Source: Sapria himalayana
Lineage: Eukaryota > Streptophyta > Magnoliopsida > Malpighiales > Rafflesiaceae
DNA: 64,000 nt
Assembly: GCA_029783825.1 (NCBI GenBank)
Contig: JAREIK010018692.1
Span: 1 to 64,000 of the forward strand
Direction of reading: 5' to 3'
In this document: positions 1 through 12,229 of the stretch, one piece after another
Layout of the letters: each line of letters opens with the position of its first letter
Numbering within the stretch: position 1 is the first letter of the stretch
The notes under the pieces: generated by a model
The model's input: the letters and a program-made list of their open reading frames with translations, nothing else
The model's database searches: none
What the model was told of the DNA's origin: nothing
Made by a program: the position numbers and the translations under genes

Positions 1-981
1 AAAAAAAAAAAAAAAAAAAAGAAAAAAAAAAGAAAAAAAAGAAAAAAAAGAAGAAATAGAAGAAATAGAAGAAATAGAAGAAAATGAAGAAAAAGAAGAA
101 AAAGAAGAAAATGAAGAAAAAGAAGAAAAAGAAGACAAAGAAGAAGAAAAGAAAAAGAAGAATAAGAAGAATAAGAAGAACAGGAAGAACATGAAGAACA
201 AGAAGAATGAGAAGAATGAGAAGAATGAGAAGAATATGAAGAATAAAGAAAACTAAGAAGAAAAAGAAGAACAAGAAGAATGAGAAGAAAAAGAAGAATA
301 AAAAAATAAGAAAAATAAGACGAATAAAAATAATAAAAAGAATAAAAAGAATAAAAAGAATAAAAATAATAAAAAATAATAAAAGAATAAAGAGAATAAT
401 ATGATTAAGAAGAAACAAAGAAAAGAATAAAAAGATAAGAAGAATAAAAAAATAAAAAAAATAAAAGAATAAGAATAATAAGAATTATAAGAATAATAAG
501 AAGAATAAGAAGAATAAGAAAGATAAGAAGAATAAAAAGAATAAGAAGAATAATAATAAGAAGAAGAATAAGAAGAATATGAAGAATAATAAGAATACGA
601 AATGTAAAAAGATTAAGAAGAATATGAAAAATAGAAGAATTACAAGAATTACATGACAAAAAGAATAAGAAGAATAAAAAGAATAAGAAGAATAAGAAGA
701 AAAATAAATTAAAAAAAATAAGAAGAACAATAAAAATAAGAATACAAATAAGAATAAGTAGAATAGAAGGATAAGAAGAATAAGAAGGATAAAAAGAAGA
801 AGAAGAAAGGAAGAATTAGAAGAATAACACGAAAAAGAAGAATTAGAAGAATAACGCGAAAAAAAAAGAATAAGAAGAATCAGAAGCATAAAAAGAATAA
901 AAAATTAAAAAGAATAATAAAAATAATAATAATAACAAGAATAACATGAAAAAGAAGAAAAAGAAGAATATGAAGAAGAAA

Positions 982-1023
<42 letters not shown>

Positions 1024-1339
1024 GAAGCATAAAAAGATTAAGAAGAATAAAAAAAATAAGAAGAATAACAAGAAAAACTTGAAAAGAAGAATCAGAAGAA
1101 TCAGAAGAATAAGAAGAATAGAAAGAATAAGAAGAATAAACATAATAATAATAAGAAAAATACGAAGAATAAAGAGAATAAGAAAAAAAGATGACTCGGA
1201 AGAATAAGAAGAATAAGAAGAATAAGACAAATAAGAAGAATAAGAAGAATAAGAAAAATAAAAATAATAGAAAGAATAAGAAGAATAAGAAGAATGAGAA
1301 GAATAACATTAAAAATAAGAATAAGATGAATAAGAAGTA

Positions 1340-3930
1340 TTAAAAGAATAAGAAAATTAAAAAAAATAATAAAAATAAGAAGAATTACAAGAATAACATG
1401 AAAAAGAAGAATAAGAAGTATAAGAAGAATGAGAAGAATAAGAAGAATGAGAAGAATAAGAAGAATGAGAAGAATAAAAAGAATGAGAAAAATAAGAAGA
1501 ATGAGAAGAATAAAAAGAATGAGAAGAATAAGAAGATTAGAAGAATAAGAAGAATGAGAAGAATAAGAAGAATGAGAATAATAAGAAGAATGAGAAGAAT
1601 AAGAAGAATTAAAGAATAAGAAAATAAAAAAAAAGAAGAATAACAAGCAGAAAGAAAATAAGAAGAATAAAAAAAATAAGAAGAATATGAATTATAAAAA
1701 GAATAAGAAGAATAAGAAAATAAGAAAAATAAGAAGAATAAGAATAATAAGAAGAATAAGAAGAATAAGAAGCATATGAAAAATAAGAAGAATAAGATGT
1801 ATTAGAAGAAAAAGAAAAATAATAGAAATAAGAAGAATAAAAACAATTAAATGAATAAGAAAAATAAGTAGAATAAGATGAATAAGAAGTATAAAAAAAT
1901 ATTAAGATTTTTAAGAATATGAACAGAAAGAAGAATGAGAAGAATAAGAAGAATAAGATGAATACTAAGAAAAAAAAATTAAGAAGAATAAAAAGAATAG
2001 ACAGAAAAATAAGAATAAAAAGAATTGGCAGAATATGAAGAATAAAAAGAATAATAATAGAAATAGTATAATAAGAATAAGAAGTAAGAAGAATAAGAAG
2101 AATAAGAAAAATAACACGAAAAAGAAGGATTATAAGAATTAGAAGCATAAAAAGAATAAAAAGATAAAATAGAATAAGAAAAATAAGAAAAACAACAAGA
2201 ATAATATGAAAAAGAAGAATAAGAATAATAAGAAGAATAAGAAAAAAAAGGAGAATAAGATGTATAAGAAAAATAAGAAGAATAAGAAGAATAAAAGATT
2301 AATAAGAAGAATAAGAAAAGGAAGAATAATAATAATAAGAAAAATAAAAAGAATAAGAATATAAGAATAATATGAATACGATGAAAAACAAGAAAACACA
2401 AAAAAGAAGAATAAGAATAATATGAAGAATAAGATTAATAATAAAAATAAGAAGAATAAAAAATATAATAAAAATAAGAAGAATATAAAGAATAATAGAA
2501 TAAGTAGAAAAATAAGAATAAGAGAATAAGATGAATACGAAGAATAAGAAAAATTAAAAGAATTAGAAGACTATAAAAAAACATGAATAGGATGAACAAA
2601 AAGTATAAGAAGAATAAGAATAATAAGAATAATAAGAATAATAAGAATAATAAAAAGAAAAAAAAATAAGAAGAATAACATAAAAATAAAAGAATAAGAA
2701 GAATAAGAATTATTAAAAGAATAAAAAATTAAGAAGAAAAATAAACATAAAAAGAATTACAAGAATAACACAAAAAGAAGAATAAGAAGTATAAGAAGAA
2801 TGAGAAGAATAAGAAGAATGAGAAGAATAAGAAGAATAAGAAGAATATATAAGAATCAGAAGAATTTGAAGAATATGAAGAAAAAAAAATAAGAAAAATA
2901 GAAGAATAACAAGCATAAAGAAAATAAGAAGAATAAAAAAAAGAATAAAAAGAATTATAAGAAGAATAAGAAGAATAAGAAAATAAGAATAATAAGAAGA
3001 ATAAGAATAATAAGAATAATAATAATAATAAAAAGAATAAGAAGAATAAGAAACATATGAAAAATAAGAAGAATAAGATGTATAAGAATAAAAAAATAAG
3101 AAGAATAAGAAGAATTAGAAGAATAAAAACAATTAAATGAATTAGAAAAATAAGTAGAATAAGATGAATAAGAAGTATAAGAAAAATAATAAGATTTTTA
3201 AGAATATTAACAAAAAGAAGAATGAGAAGAATAAGAAGAATAAGATGAATACTAGAAAGAAAAAGATTTTGAAGAATAAAAATAATAGGGAGAATAAAAA
3301 GAATAGGCAGAATATGAAGAATAAAAAGAATATGCATAATATGAAGAAAAAAAGAATAATAATAAAAATAGTATAAGAAGAATAAGAAGTATAAGAAGAA
3401 TAAGAAGAATGACACGAAAAAGAAGAATTATAAGAATAAGAAGCATAAAAAGAATAAAAAGATTAAATAGAATAAGAAAAATAAGAAAAACAACAAGAAT
3501 AATATGAAAAAGAAGAATAAGAAGAATTAGAATAATAAAAAGAATAAGAAAAATAAGGAGAATAAGATGTATAAGAAAAATAAGAAAATAAGAAGAATAC
3601 GAAGAATAATAAGAAGAATAAGAAAAAGAAGAATAATAATAATAAGAAAAATAAAAAGAATAAGAAGATAAGAATAATATGAATACGAAGAAAATAAGAA
3701 TAACACGAAAAAGAAGAATAAGAAGAATAAGAATAATATGAAGAATAAGAATAATAATAAAATAAGAAGAATAAAAAGTATAATAAAAATAAGAAGAATA
3801 TAAAGAATAATAGAATAAGTAGAAAAATAAGAATAAGATGAATACGAAGAATAAGAAAAATTAGAAGAATTTGAAGACTATAAAGAATAACATGAATAGG
3901 ATGAACAAAAAGTATAAGAAGAATAAAAAG
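1340..3930. repeat. Two tandem higher-order units (about 1.3 kb) inside the left satellite
   Basis: Irregular landmark words recur in the same order about 1.3 kb apart. The ATTACAAGAATAACA landmark is near 1392 and 2756. The TTAAATGAAT...AAGTAGAATAAGATG landmark is near 1848 and 3133. The AAAACAACAAGAATAATATG landmark is near 2190 and 3488. The ACATGAATAGGATGAAC landmark is near 2580 and 3888. Spacing varies from about 1.29 to 1.37 kb because of indels. This shows segmental tandem duplication of an already diverged array and not simple slippage. Unit edges are approximate. Confidence 0.75.
1413..1560. repeat. 18-bp subarray GAATAAGAAGAATGAGAA
   Basis: A locally homogeneous run alternates GAATAAGAA and GAATGAGAA nonamers, giving an 18-bp period with roughly eight copies. 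Its regularity contrasts with the degenerate surroundings, so it looks recently amplified. The same 18-mer is amplified again near 27842-27980. Confidence 0.8.
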
Positions 3931-6900
3931 AATAACAACAATAAGAAGAATAAAAAGAATAAGAAGAATTAGAAGCATAATAAGAATAAAAAGAATAAAA
4001 AAAATAAAAAGAATAAGAAATGTAATAAGAATATGAATAATAAGAAAAATAAGAAAAAAAGAAGAATAATAAGAATAAGAAGAATATAAAGAATAATAAT
4101 AATAAGAAAAAAAAATAATAAGAAGAATAATAAGAATAAGAAAAATAAGAATAATATGAATAATAAGAAGAATAAGAAGCATATGAAGAAAAAGAACAAT
4201 AAAAGAGTAAGAAAAATAAAAAGAAATAGAAAAATAAGTAGCATAGGATGAATAAGAAGAATAATACGAATATGAATACTAAGAAGAATAATAAGAATTA
4301 GAAAAATAAGAAGAATACCAAGAATAAATAGATTAAAAAGAATAAGCAGAATAAAAAAATAAAAAGAATAATAAGATTAGAAGAATAAAAAGAATAAAAA
4401 GAAAAAGAAGAATAAGAAGAATAGAAGAATATGAAGAAAAGAAGAAACAGAAGAATAAGGAAAAAATAAGAAGAATAAAAAGAATAAGAAGAATAAGTAG
4501 AATAAAAATAATAAGAAGAATAAGAAGAATTAGAATAATAAGAAGAATAAGAAGAATTGAATAATAAAAGAATAAGAATAAAAGAAGATAAGAGGAATAA
4601 TAAGAAGAATAATAAGAATAAGAATAATAAGAAGAATTAGAAAGATAGGAAGAAAAAGAATAATATCATGAAAAAGAATAATGAGAATAATAAGAAGAAT
4701 AAAAAAATAAGAAGTATAAATACAAAAAAAAAAATAAGAAGAATGAGAAGAATAAGAAGAATAACAAGAATAAGAAGAATAAGAAGAATAAGATGAATAG
4801 AAGAATAAGAAGAATAAGATGAATAAGAAGAATAAAAGAATAAAAAGAAAAATAAGAATAAGAAGAATATGAATAATATGAAGAATAATAACAATAAGAA
4901 AAATAAAAAGCATAAGAAGATAAGAATCATATGAATAAGAAGAATAACAAGAATATCATGAGAAAAAAAATAAGAATTATAAAAAGATTAAAAAAATACG
5001 AAGAAAAAGAAAAATAAGAAGAATAAGAAGTATTAGAAAAATAAGAAGAATATAAATAATTATAAGAATAGGATGAATATGAAATATAAAAAGAATAAGA
5101 TGAAAAGAAAAATAAGAAGAATAAGAAGAATAAGAATAATAAGAAGAATAACAAGAATAAGATGAATAAGAAGAATAAGTAAAATAAGAAGAATAAGAAG
5201 AATAAGAAGCAAAATAAGAATAAGAAGAATATAAAAAATAAGAATAATAAGAAGTGTAAGAAATATAAAAAGGTAATAAATATAATAATAATAATAAGAA
5301 AAAGAATAATAAGATGAATAAGAAGAATAATAAGAATAATACGAATAAGAAAAATAAGAAGAATAGAAGAATATGAAGAATAGAAGAATAAAAAGAATAG
5401 AAGAAAAAAAAGATTAAGAAGAATAAGAATAATAAGAAGTAGAAGAATAATAAAGGAATAATATTATTATTATTAATTAGAAAAATAAGTAGAATAAAAT
5501 GAATAAGAAGAATAAGAAGTATAATAAGACTAATAAGAATATGAACAAAAAAAATTAGAAGAATAAGAATAATATGCAGATTAAGAATAATAAGAAGAAT
5601 AATAAGATTAATAAGAATATGAACAATAAGAAGAATTAGAAGAATAAGAATAATATGAATAATAAGAAGAATAACAAGAATAACAAGAATAAAATGATTA
5701 CGAAGAATAAAAGAATTAGCACATTAAGAAGAATAAAATGAATAATATGAAAACAAGAATAAGAAGAATAAGAAAAAGAAGAATAAGAAGAATAGAAAGA
5801 ATAAGAAGAATAAAAAGTATAAAAAATAAGAATAATAAGATTTATAATAATAATAATTGGATTATTACCAAGAATACCATGAATAAGAAACATAATAAGA
5901 ATAAGAAGGATAAAAGTATACAAAAAATAAGAAGAATATAAAGAAAAAAAAAGAATAAGTAGAAAAAGAAGAATAAAAAGAATAAGAAGAGTAAGAATAA
6001 TAAGATTATAAAGAAGAAAAAGATGAATAAGAAGAATAAAAAAATTTGAAAAATTAGAAGAATAAAAGAATAACAAGAATAAGATGAATAAGAAGTATAA
6101 TTGGAATTAAAATAAAAGAAAAATACCAAGAATAAGAAGAATAAGAAGCATATGAAGAATACTAAGTATAATAAAAATAAGAAGAATAACAAAACTAATA
6201 ATAATAAGAATAAATTGAATAAGTAGAATAAGAAGATTAAGAAGAATAAGAAGATTAAGAAGAATAAGAATAATAAGAAGAATAAGAAGTAAAAGAATAG
6301 AAAAAGAATAAGAATCATAAGAAGAATAAGAAGGATAAGAATATTAAAAATAATACGAAGAATATGAAGAATATGAAGAATAAGAATATAAAAATAATAA
6401 GAAGAATAAGAAACATAGAAGAATAAGAAGAATAAATAGAATTAGAAGAATAAGTAAAATAAGAGGGATAAGAAAAATAAAAAGAAAAGGATGAATTAGA
6501 AAAATTAGTATAATAAGATGAATAAGAAGAATTAGTAGAATAATAAAATTAATAAAGATATGAATAATAAGAATAATGAGAATAATAAAAAGAATATCAG
6601 AATAAAAAGTTTAAAAAAAATTAAAAGAATAAGAATAATAAGAAGAATACGAAAAATAAGAAGAATAAGAAGAATAAGAAGAATAACAAGAATAAAAGAA
6701 AAGAAGAATAATAAAAAAGAAGATTAAGAAAAAGAAGAAAAGAAGAATAATAAGATAAGAAGAATAAGAATAATTATAAAAATAAGAAGAATAAGATGAA
6801 TTAGAAGAATAAAATAAGTTTATAGGAGAGAGAGAATGTTGGGAATTCTAAAGAGAGAAAGCTCCAATTCATGTAGAAAGGGGTCGAAATCTAGTTGGAA

Positions 6901-7000
6901 ATGGAGGAAATTTTTTATTTTGCTCATAAGAAATCATTTTCAAACATTTATTATCCAACCACGCCCATAATAATCATCCTCGATAGAAAATGGGGATTCT

Positions 7001-7600
7001 ATGATTAATTTTCCCTTGAAGACATTGATAAACTCCTCGAAAGCTCACAAGTTTTCTCTCATCGAGAAATTTTCTCATGGTCGAGCTCAAATTGATGAAA
7101 TATGGGATTTCTTCTCCTCAATCAAACTTAAAGTATTGATTAAGCTGGGTGCGATAGACAGTAAGCATGTCCTAGTGCTACTCTTCATAGAAAAAAAATT
7201 TATTTGTCTATGGCTAAAGGATAATTGTAATGTAACGGGCTACCCTATGAGGTCATTCAAATGGACAACAAGCTTTAACACTAAGGAAGAAAACCCAATT
7301 ACTTCGGTATGGTTCCTTCTGCCCTTATTGCCTATACATTTCTTCAAAAAAAACATCTCTCTACTCCATCTCTAATCTCATTGGCAAACCCTTATTGATG
7401 GATGGCTCCAATACCAACCTTTCTAGACCAAGTGTTGCATGAGTATGCATAGAGGTCAATATCCAACTCCCTATCCTCAACGGATATGGATTGTTCAGAA
7501 TGAAAATCAAGGTTTCTGGCAACCTATTACTCCAGAGGCCTTGCCTAGTTATTGTAATCAATGCAAAAAGAGAGGAAATAACTCATAAAACTGTATTATA
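7001..7600 (+). pseudogene. LINE-A ORF1 (DUF4283-like, gag-type RNA-binding protein), broken
   Basis: The first open part (7001-7375) has the DUF4283-like signature: EKFSHGRAQIDEIWDFF, then KHVLV, CLWLKDN, GYPMRSFKWT, and a PLLPIHFFKK segment. This matches the LINE-B ORF1 block by block. A frameshift follows near 7375. Further fragments read SLIGKPLL, then an IWI-type segment and YCNQCKKRGNNS. The last is a CCHC zinc knuckle in which the histidine position is N and a stop precedes the final cysteine. In plant LINEs this protein is thought to bind element RNA and form the RNP. The copy is non-functional. The ATG at 7001 may be internal, because LINE-B has about 50 more residues upstream of the matching motif. 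Confidence 0.8.
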
Positions 7601-8159
7601 ATATAAAGAGGGTAGAACATAGATTTGGGTTAGAAAAGATGAGCTAGACAAGAGGAAACTAACGAGGAGGATGAATCAAACACTATACAACAACATATTC
7701 TCCTAAAAAAATGCTTCCCATGACAAAAATATAATAGATAAGTAAAGAATTAGACTTATGATCAGCAGAATAGAGGAACTAGTTATCAAACAAAGAAGTT
7801 AAAATAAACCATAAGAAGAAGAAAACTCAGAGAGCTAGTTTACTACAACAAATTTTGGTTCAGACTCTGAATCAATAAAAAGTTGTAATAATGTAATAAC
7901 TAAAAGAGAACTCTCAAAAAAAATCATTCCATAGATGATATAGATATTGAAAAAAGAAGAATGGAGATAGGAAATAGAGATAAGGCACCAGAAGATTTAA
8001 AATTATAAGCTTACAAATGGATAAATTATTTAACGTAGGGAATCGTGTTAAAAACCAAACCTAATCACATAAAAAAACAAGAAAACACACAAAACACTTG
8101 ATTAAAACTAATGAATTAAAAAGTAAAATAAGGGCTAAATCAAAACTAGTTAATAATGC

Positions 8160-9058
8160 ATAAATACTTATTCTAGATTATTCGAGGAATTGCTAACTCC
8201 CCTTCACTAAATATATTAATTAAAAAAATAAAAATTCATAAAATCTTTCTATTAATAATTTTCGAACCTATGGTGGGTATAGATCAATTAGAAATCTTCA
8301 AAAAAAGTTAGGATATAAAAAAGCTATTTCTACAAAAAATTAGTAAAATCTGGGTTATGTGAAATAACTTGGATATATTTATAATAGAAGAAAAAGATCA
8401 AATCAATAACGTTAGTTTAGGTAAAAACATAGACGGAATTATATCAATCGTATGTGCTAGTAACTCGAGAAATAAAAGAAAAGAGATATGAAAAAAATGG
8501 AGTAAATTTCAAATAAGAATTTACCATGGAAAATAATAGGAGACTTCAACATTGTAAAGAATTCATCAGTGAAAAAAAGGAGGTAGACCAATAAATACAC
8601 AAGCTAGTGATCAATTCAATAAGGTGATAACTAAGACCAAATTATTAGAATCAGACTTCCTAGGCTCAAAATACACATGGACAAATAACCACAAAAAGAA
8701 AGGGGTCATCTGGTTAAGACTAGACATGAGTCTCCTCAACTCGAAGTGGATGGACACTTTTGGTAATATAGGCATTAAACACTTGAACAAGACTTGCTCA
8801 GATCATAATCCTTTACTTTTCACACCTCAAAAAAAAGAAATGAATAGATCATCATTAAATTTTAAAAATATGTGGTGCTTACACGAAGAATTTTTGGACA
8901 CTATCAAAGTGTCATGGAAGTCCCCACTTAACGGTAATCCAGTAATGTTTTTCTTAGGTAAATTATATAGACTAAGATCATGTTATCGGAATGGAACACA
9001 AAAAAAATTGGAAACATTAATAAAACCATTCAAGATATGGAACAAAAAAATGAACTAG
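8160..9058 (+). pseudogene. LINE-A endonuclease domain (APE-like), broken
   Basis: Fragments in several frames correspond to an APE-type LINE endonuclease. Near 8185 there is RGIANSPSLNILIKKIKIHKI, followed by a FEPMV motif. Near 8535 IIGDFNIVKN corresponds to the conserved GDFN motif. The open segment 8624-9058 gives FLGSKYTWTNN, a degenerate RLDMSLL segment, CSDHNPLL (the SDH catalytic motif) and FKNMW. The domain normally nicks target DNA to prime reverse transcription. Frameshifts and stops between these blocks make it a pseudogene. Block order and spacing match LINE-B (18026-18870). Confidence 0.82.
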
Positions 9059-9149
9059 AAATGAACATGACAAAAATCATTACGCAAACAATCTCAATGT
9101 TCTTCACAAAGCCCAAGGTGAATTCAAATTAAAAATTCACATGGAGGAG

Positions 9150-10430
9150 GTATTTTAGAAACAAATATTGAAAATAAAATGGTTAAAAGATGGGATCTAA
9201 ATACTATGTTTTTTCAACAAATTACTAGAATAAAAAATCAAAAACACAAGATAATAAGAATTAGAAATAAGGAAGGCTCATGGGTAGAAAATAAAAAAGA
9301 CATAAAAGAAACATTAGAAAAAATTTACAAATTACTATTATGCAAAAATAATGAACAAACAAGTCATAACCTTTTACAAAACATAAATAAAAATTTAACG
9401 AAGAAGATAATAAAATCTTAATGAATTTCCAGATGAAACAGAAATTAAAAATACTGTATTTAGTTTATTATAAATAGTGTTGCAAGACTAAATGGATGGA
9501 ACAAAGTATTTTTTTTCAAGTATGATGGGGCATAATTAAAGTAGATCTTACTCATGCCATACACTAGTTCTTTTGTGGGGCTGAATTAAATAAAAATGGC
9601 CACTTACACACAAAGTTTTTAAAATGAAAAAAGAAAATCCACAAAAGGGAGAGGACTATCGTCCAATTAACCTATGCAACTCTACATATAAAATCCTAGC
9701 CAAATTAATGCAAAGCAGATTAAGTCTTTTTCTCCCAAAAATCATCTCTAAGGAACAAACATGCTTCATGAAAGATAGATTTATCATGGAAATTATATGC
9801 TTAGCTAAAGAATTAATGAAAGAAATTTTTAATAAAGTCTGGGGCCACAATGTAGTCTTTAAATTAGACCTTTATAAATTATTCGATAGAGTAGACTGGA
9901 AAATGATATGCTATATCATGATGAAAATGAGATTGGTAGAAAGCTGGATCGATTTAATTTTTATATGTGTCTCAAGTAATTGGTTAAAAATTATTATTAA
10001 TGGGGAAAAAAGGAATGAATTTAAACCCACTCGGGGACTAAGACAAGGTGATCCTTTGTCTCCTGCCTTGTTTAACATTTATCCTAAATTGTTTCTGGTC
10101 AATTTAATATATAAAACTAGAAAATGAGATATACAACCATTTAAGCACTTTAAAGATTCACCTCATGTGGATTGCCTAGAATAAGCAGATGATATAATTA
10201 TTTTTACAAATGGTAATATAAAATCTATAACTAACTTTATGAAACTATTCCAAAATTTGAAAGAAAAGACATGTTTAACATTAAACAGAAATAAAAGCCA
10301 ATTCACAATATCTAAACAACCACCTCTTAGAATAATCCATAAACTAAAAGAAACAATAGGTTTTTCCCAAGAAAAAGGAGCAATCACTTATCTGGATGCC
10401 CTTTATTTGAAGGAAAAACAAAAATAGAAT
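9150..10430 (+). pseudogene. LINE-A reverse transcriptase core, broken at the YADD motif
   Basis: The main open part (9624-10127) has PQKGEDYRPINLCNSTYKI, KLDLYKLFDRVDW (RT motif A region with its aspartate) and GLRQGDPLSPALFNIY (motif B). The same frame continues past a TGA at 10125 to a segment where the expected YADD reads stop-ADD: the codon at 10182-10184 is TAA. The frame then runs to 10427 with FTISKQ and an ITYL segment before a frameshift. Upstream, 9179-9421 resembles the linker before the RT domain (a WDLNTMFFQQ segment, equivalent to NTKFF in LINE-B). The PDG-type N-terminal RT block near 9490 is strongly degraded. The product would have copied LINE RNA at a nicked target site. 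Confidence 0.87.
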
Positions 10431-11250
10431 ACCTAGATTTTTTATTAGATAAAATTAGACAAAAAATTGCAGAATGGAAAATAGAAATGCTTAATATGAG
10501 TGGAAAAATTACACTTATCAATCATGTCCTACAAAGCATAGTAATGCATAATTTTATGATAATGCTCCCCCCCAAAAACTTAATCATAAAAATAGAAAAA
10601 CAATTTGCAAACTTTCTTTGGGGGAAAAAAGATGTAAAACACAAAATGCACTGGATCAAATAGAAGGACCTTTGCTATCAAAAAGAAGAAACTGGTTTAG
10701 GCTTCTCTAATTTAAAAAAAAAATATCAGAAGCATGAGCATGTAAGATGTGGTGGGGAGTTAAAGAAAATAGTAGTTTGTGGGCTAAATAAATGAGAGCT
10801 GAATACCTAGTGAATAACGACACTACTAAGGATAAAAATCTTAATAATAGTTCTCAGATATAAAAACAAACCTTAAAACAAAGAGAAATAGTAGATAGAA
10901 ATTCAGTCCTTACAAAATACAGTTGGAAATATAAATTAAATGAAGAAGTACTATATTCTTTAAAATCTTTCAAACTTTTAATTAGAAAGAAAAAACCACA
11001 ATAGGAGCTATTTAAATGGTTCTAGAATAATAATAACTCACCAAAAATATGTTTAATTCTATGGAAAACCTTGTCTAATATAATCCCACTAGACACCCTT
11101 ATTCAAAAGAAAGGCATAAACCTAGCTTTTAGATGCAATTGCTGCAAAGAAAATATAGAAACACTAGAACATCTATTCTCTCAAGCTTTTAGATGTCAAG
11201 TTAGTAAAAATAAACTAAACAACTTAAAAAAATGGGGAGAAAAGAAATAA
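10430..11250 (+). pseudogene. LINE-A RT thumb and zf-RVT region, broken
   Basis: Fragments read MLNMSGKITLINHVLQS, PPKNLI and FLWGKKD (the RT-to-connection region), then WKTLSNIIPLDTLIQKKG and FRCNCCKENIETLEHLFS near 11060-11190. The last is the zf-RVT signature Cx2C...HLF, with poor retention of the final cysteine. Stops at 10661, 11002 and 11023 replace residues that are tryptophan in related elements (TGG to TAG), and 10789 is TAA at a likely tryptophan. No RNase H follows, so the element is truncated or deleted here. Confidence 0.78.
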
Positions 11251-12197
11251 AATATATATGTGAAAATATTGGTTAAGAGAGATGAAAATTGGCATCATGA
11301 GAAGTGTCTTATATATCTTTAATAATCAAGAATATATTTTAGAATGATTTATTCATAGCTACATGCTAACTTATTATTATTATATACAAAATATTAATTA
11401 AAAGAAAATTATCAATCTTTAAGTTTGTTATTAATACAATTATGAGCTCTCATCATAATTTTTATTTGATGATTTTTAATCACTCATCAGAAATGGGTAA
11501 ATATGAAAATCTCATGTTTATTAGATGTGTGTTTATGCAAAAATAATAATTGATATTATGGTCTATTTTTATTGAAACCCAAAAATAATAATAATAGTCA
11601 AATAATCAAAATATCTTGAATCACTCAAAGAGAATAAAAGCAATTCCATACATATTTTAATATATTTGTGAATATAAATAGGACCATATCATACATCTTC
11701 TTGAGAGAACCTAATAAAAGATTTAAAATATTAAAGAATAAAAGAAAATATATTCTCATAATTTTTTTTATATCTAGTAGAGTTAACAATGGAAAACTCA
11801 TAGAAAAATAATCACATAAACATAAGCTAGGATAAAATAATTTTTTCATTTAAATATATTACTTAAAAACTAAAATAATATTTAAATCATTGAGCTATTC
11901 GAAATTTTTATAAAAAAATATTTGAATATAAAAATATTCAATTCATTAATATATATAATAATAGTATCAACTACAGTAATATAACACAACTTTTCTCCGA
12001 GTCATATTTTTAGAAATAATATATGTAACTCAAAATAATCATAAAAATGTGAATCTTATCTAATATCAAGTTGAATAATTAGTATAAATACGTGTAGAGG
12101 CAAAAGCATAAAATAACAAGTTGAATAATTAGTAAGTCAAGACATAATCCTTGAGACATTGAGGTATAAAAGCTATTAATTCAAAATAAGATCAAAG

Positions 12198-12229
<32 letters not shown>

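Larger units (their letters stand above)
1..6820. repeat. GAATAAGAA-type degenerate trinucleotide satellite, left block
   Basis: The block is built from AAG, AAT, GAA and TAA triplets (typical words AAGAATAAGAAG and GAATAAGAA). It opens with poly-A and GAAA-rich sequence in the first 130 bases. C is rare on the + strand and occurs mainly in words such as ACAAG and AACATG, so the strands are strongly asymmetric. Open frames on both strands give only K/N/R/I-rich or S/Y/L/F-rich low-complexity peptides, which are products of the repeat and not genes. The left edge lies outside the window. The right edge is at about 6820, where LINE-like sequence begins. Confidence 0.93.
6825..11250 (+). mobile_element. 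LINE-A: decayed, 3'-truncated plant LINE (L1-like)
   Basis: The domain order is ORF1 (DUF4283-like plus zinc knuckle), endonuclease, reverse transcriptase, and thumb with zf-RVT. The 5' start is placed where the satellite ends and a GGAGAGAGAGAATG leader begins, which resembles the 5' end of LINE-B. Between the zinc knuckle (about 7600) and the endonuclease (about 8160) lies a purine-rich, stop-filled linker that would be the ORF1 tail and inter-ORF region. The element stops soon after the zf-RVT region near 11250. No RNase H domain or clear poly-A tail follows, and I found no target-site duplication. It is related to LINE-B but more decayed. Both boundaries are approximate. Confidence 0.85.

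Noticed and set aside
1..6820. Dozens of long open frames rich in S, Y, L, F, I or K, N, R
   Set aside because: They are translations of the triplet satellite: low complexity, overlapping on both strands, without domains.
6825..11260. Target-site duplication for LINE-A
   Set aside because: Candidate words such as AATAAAAT on both sides are too short and too common in this AT-rich sequence.
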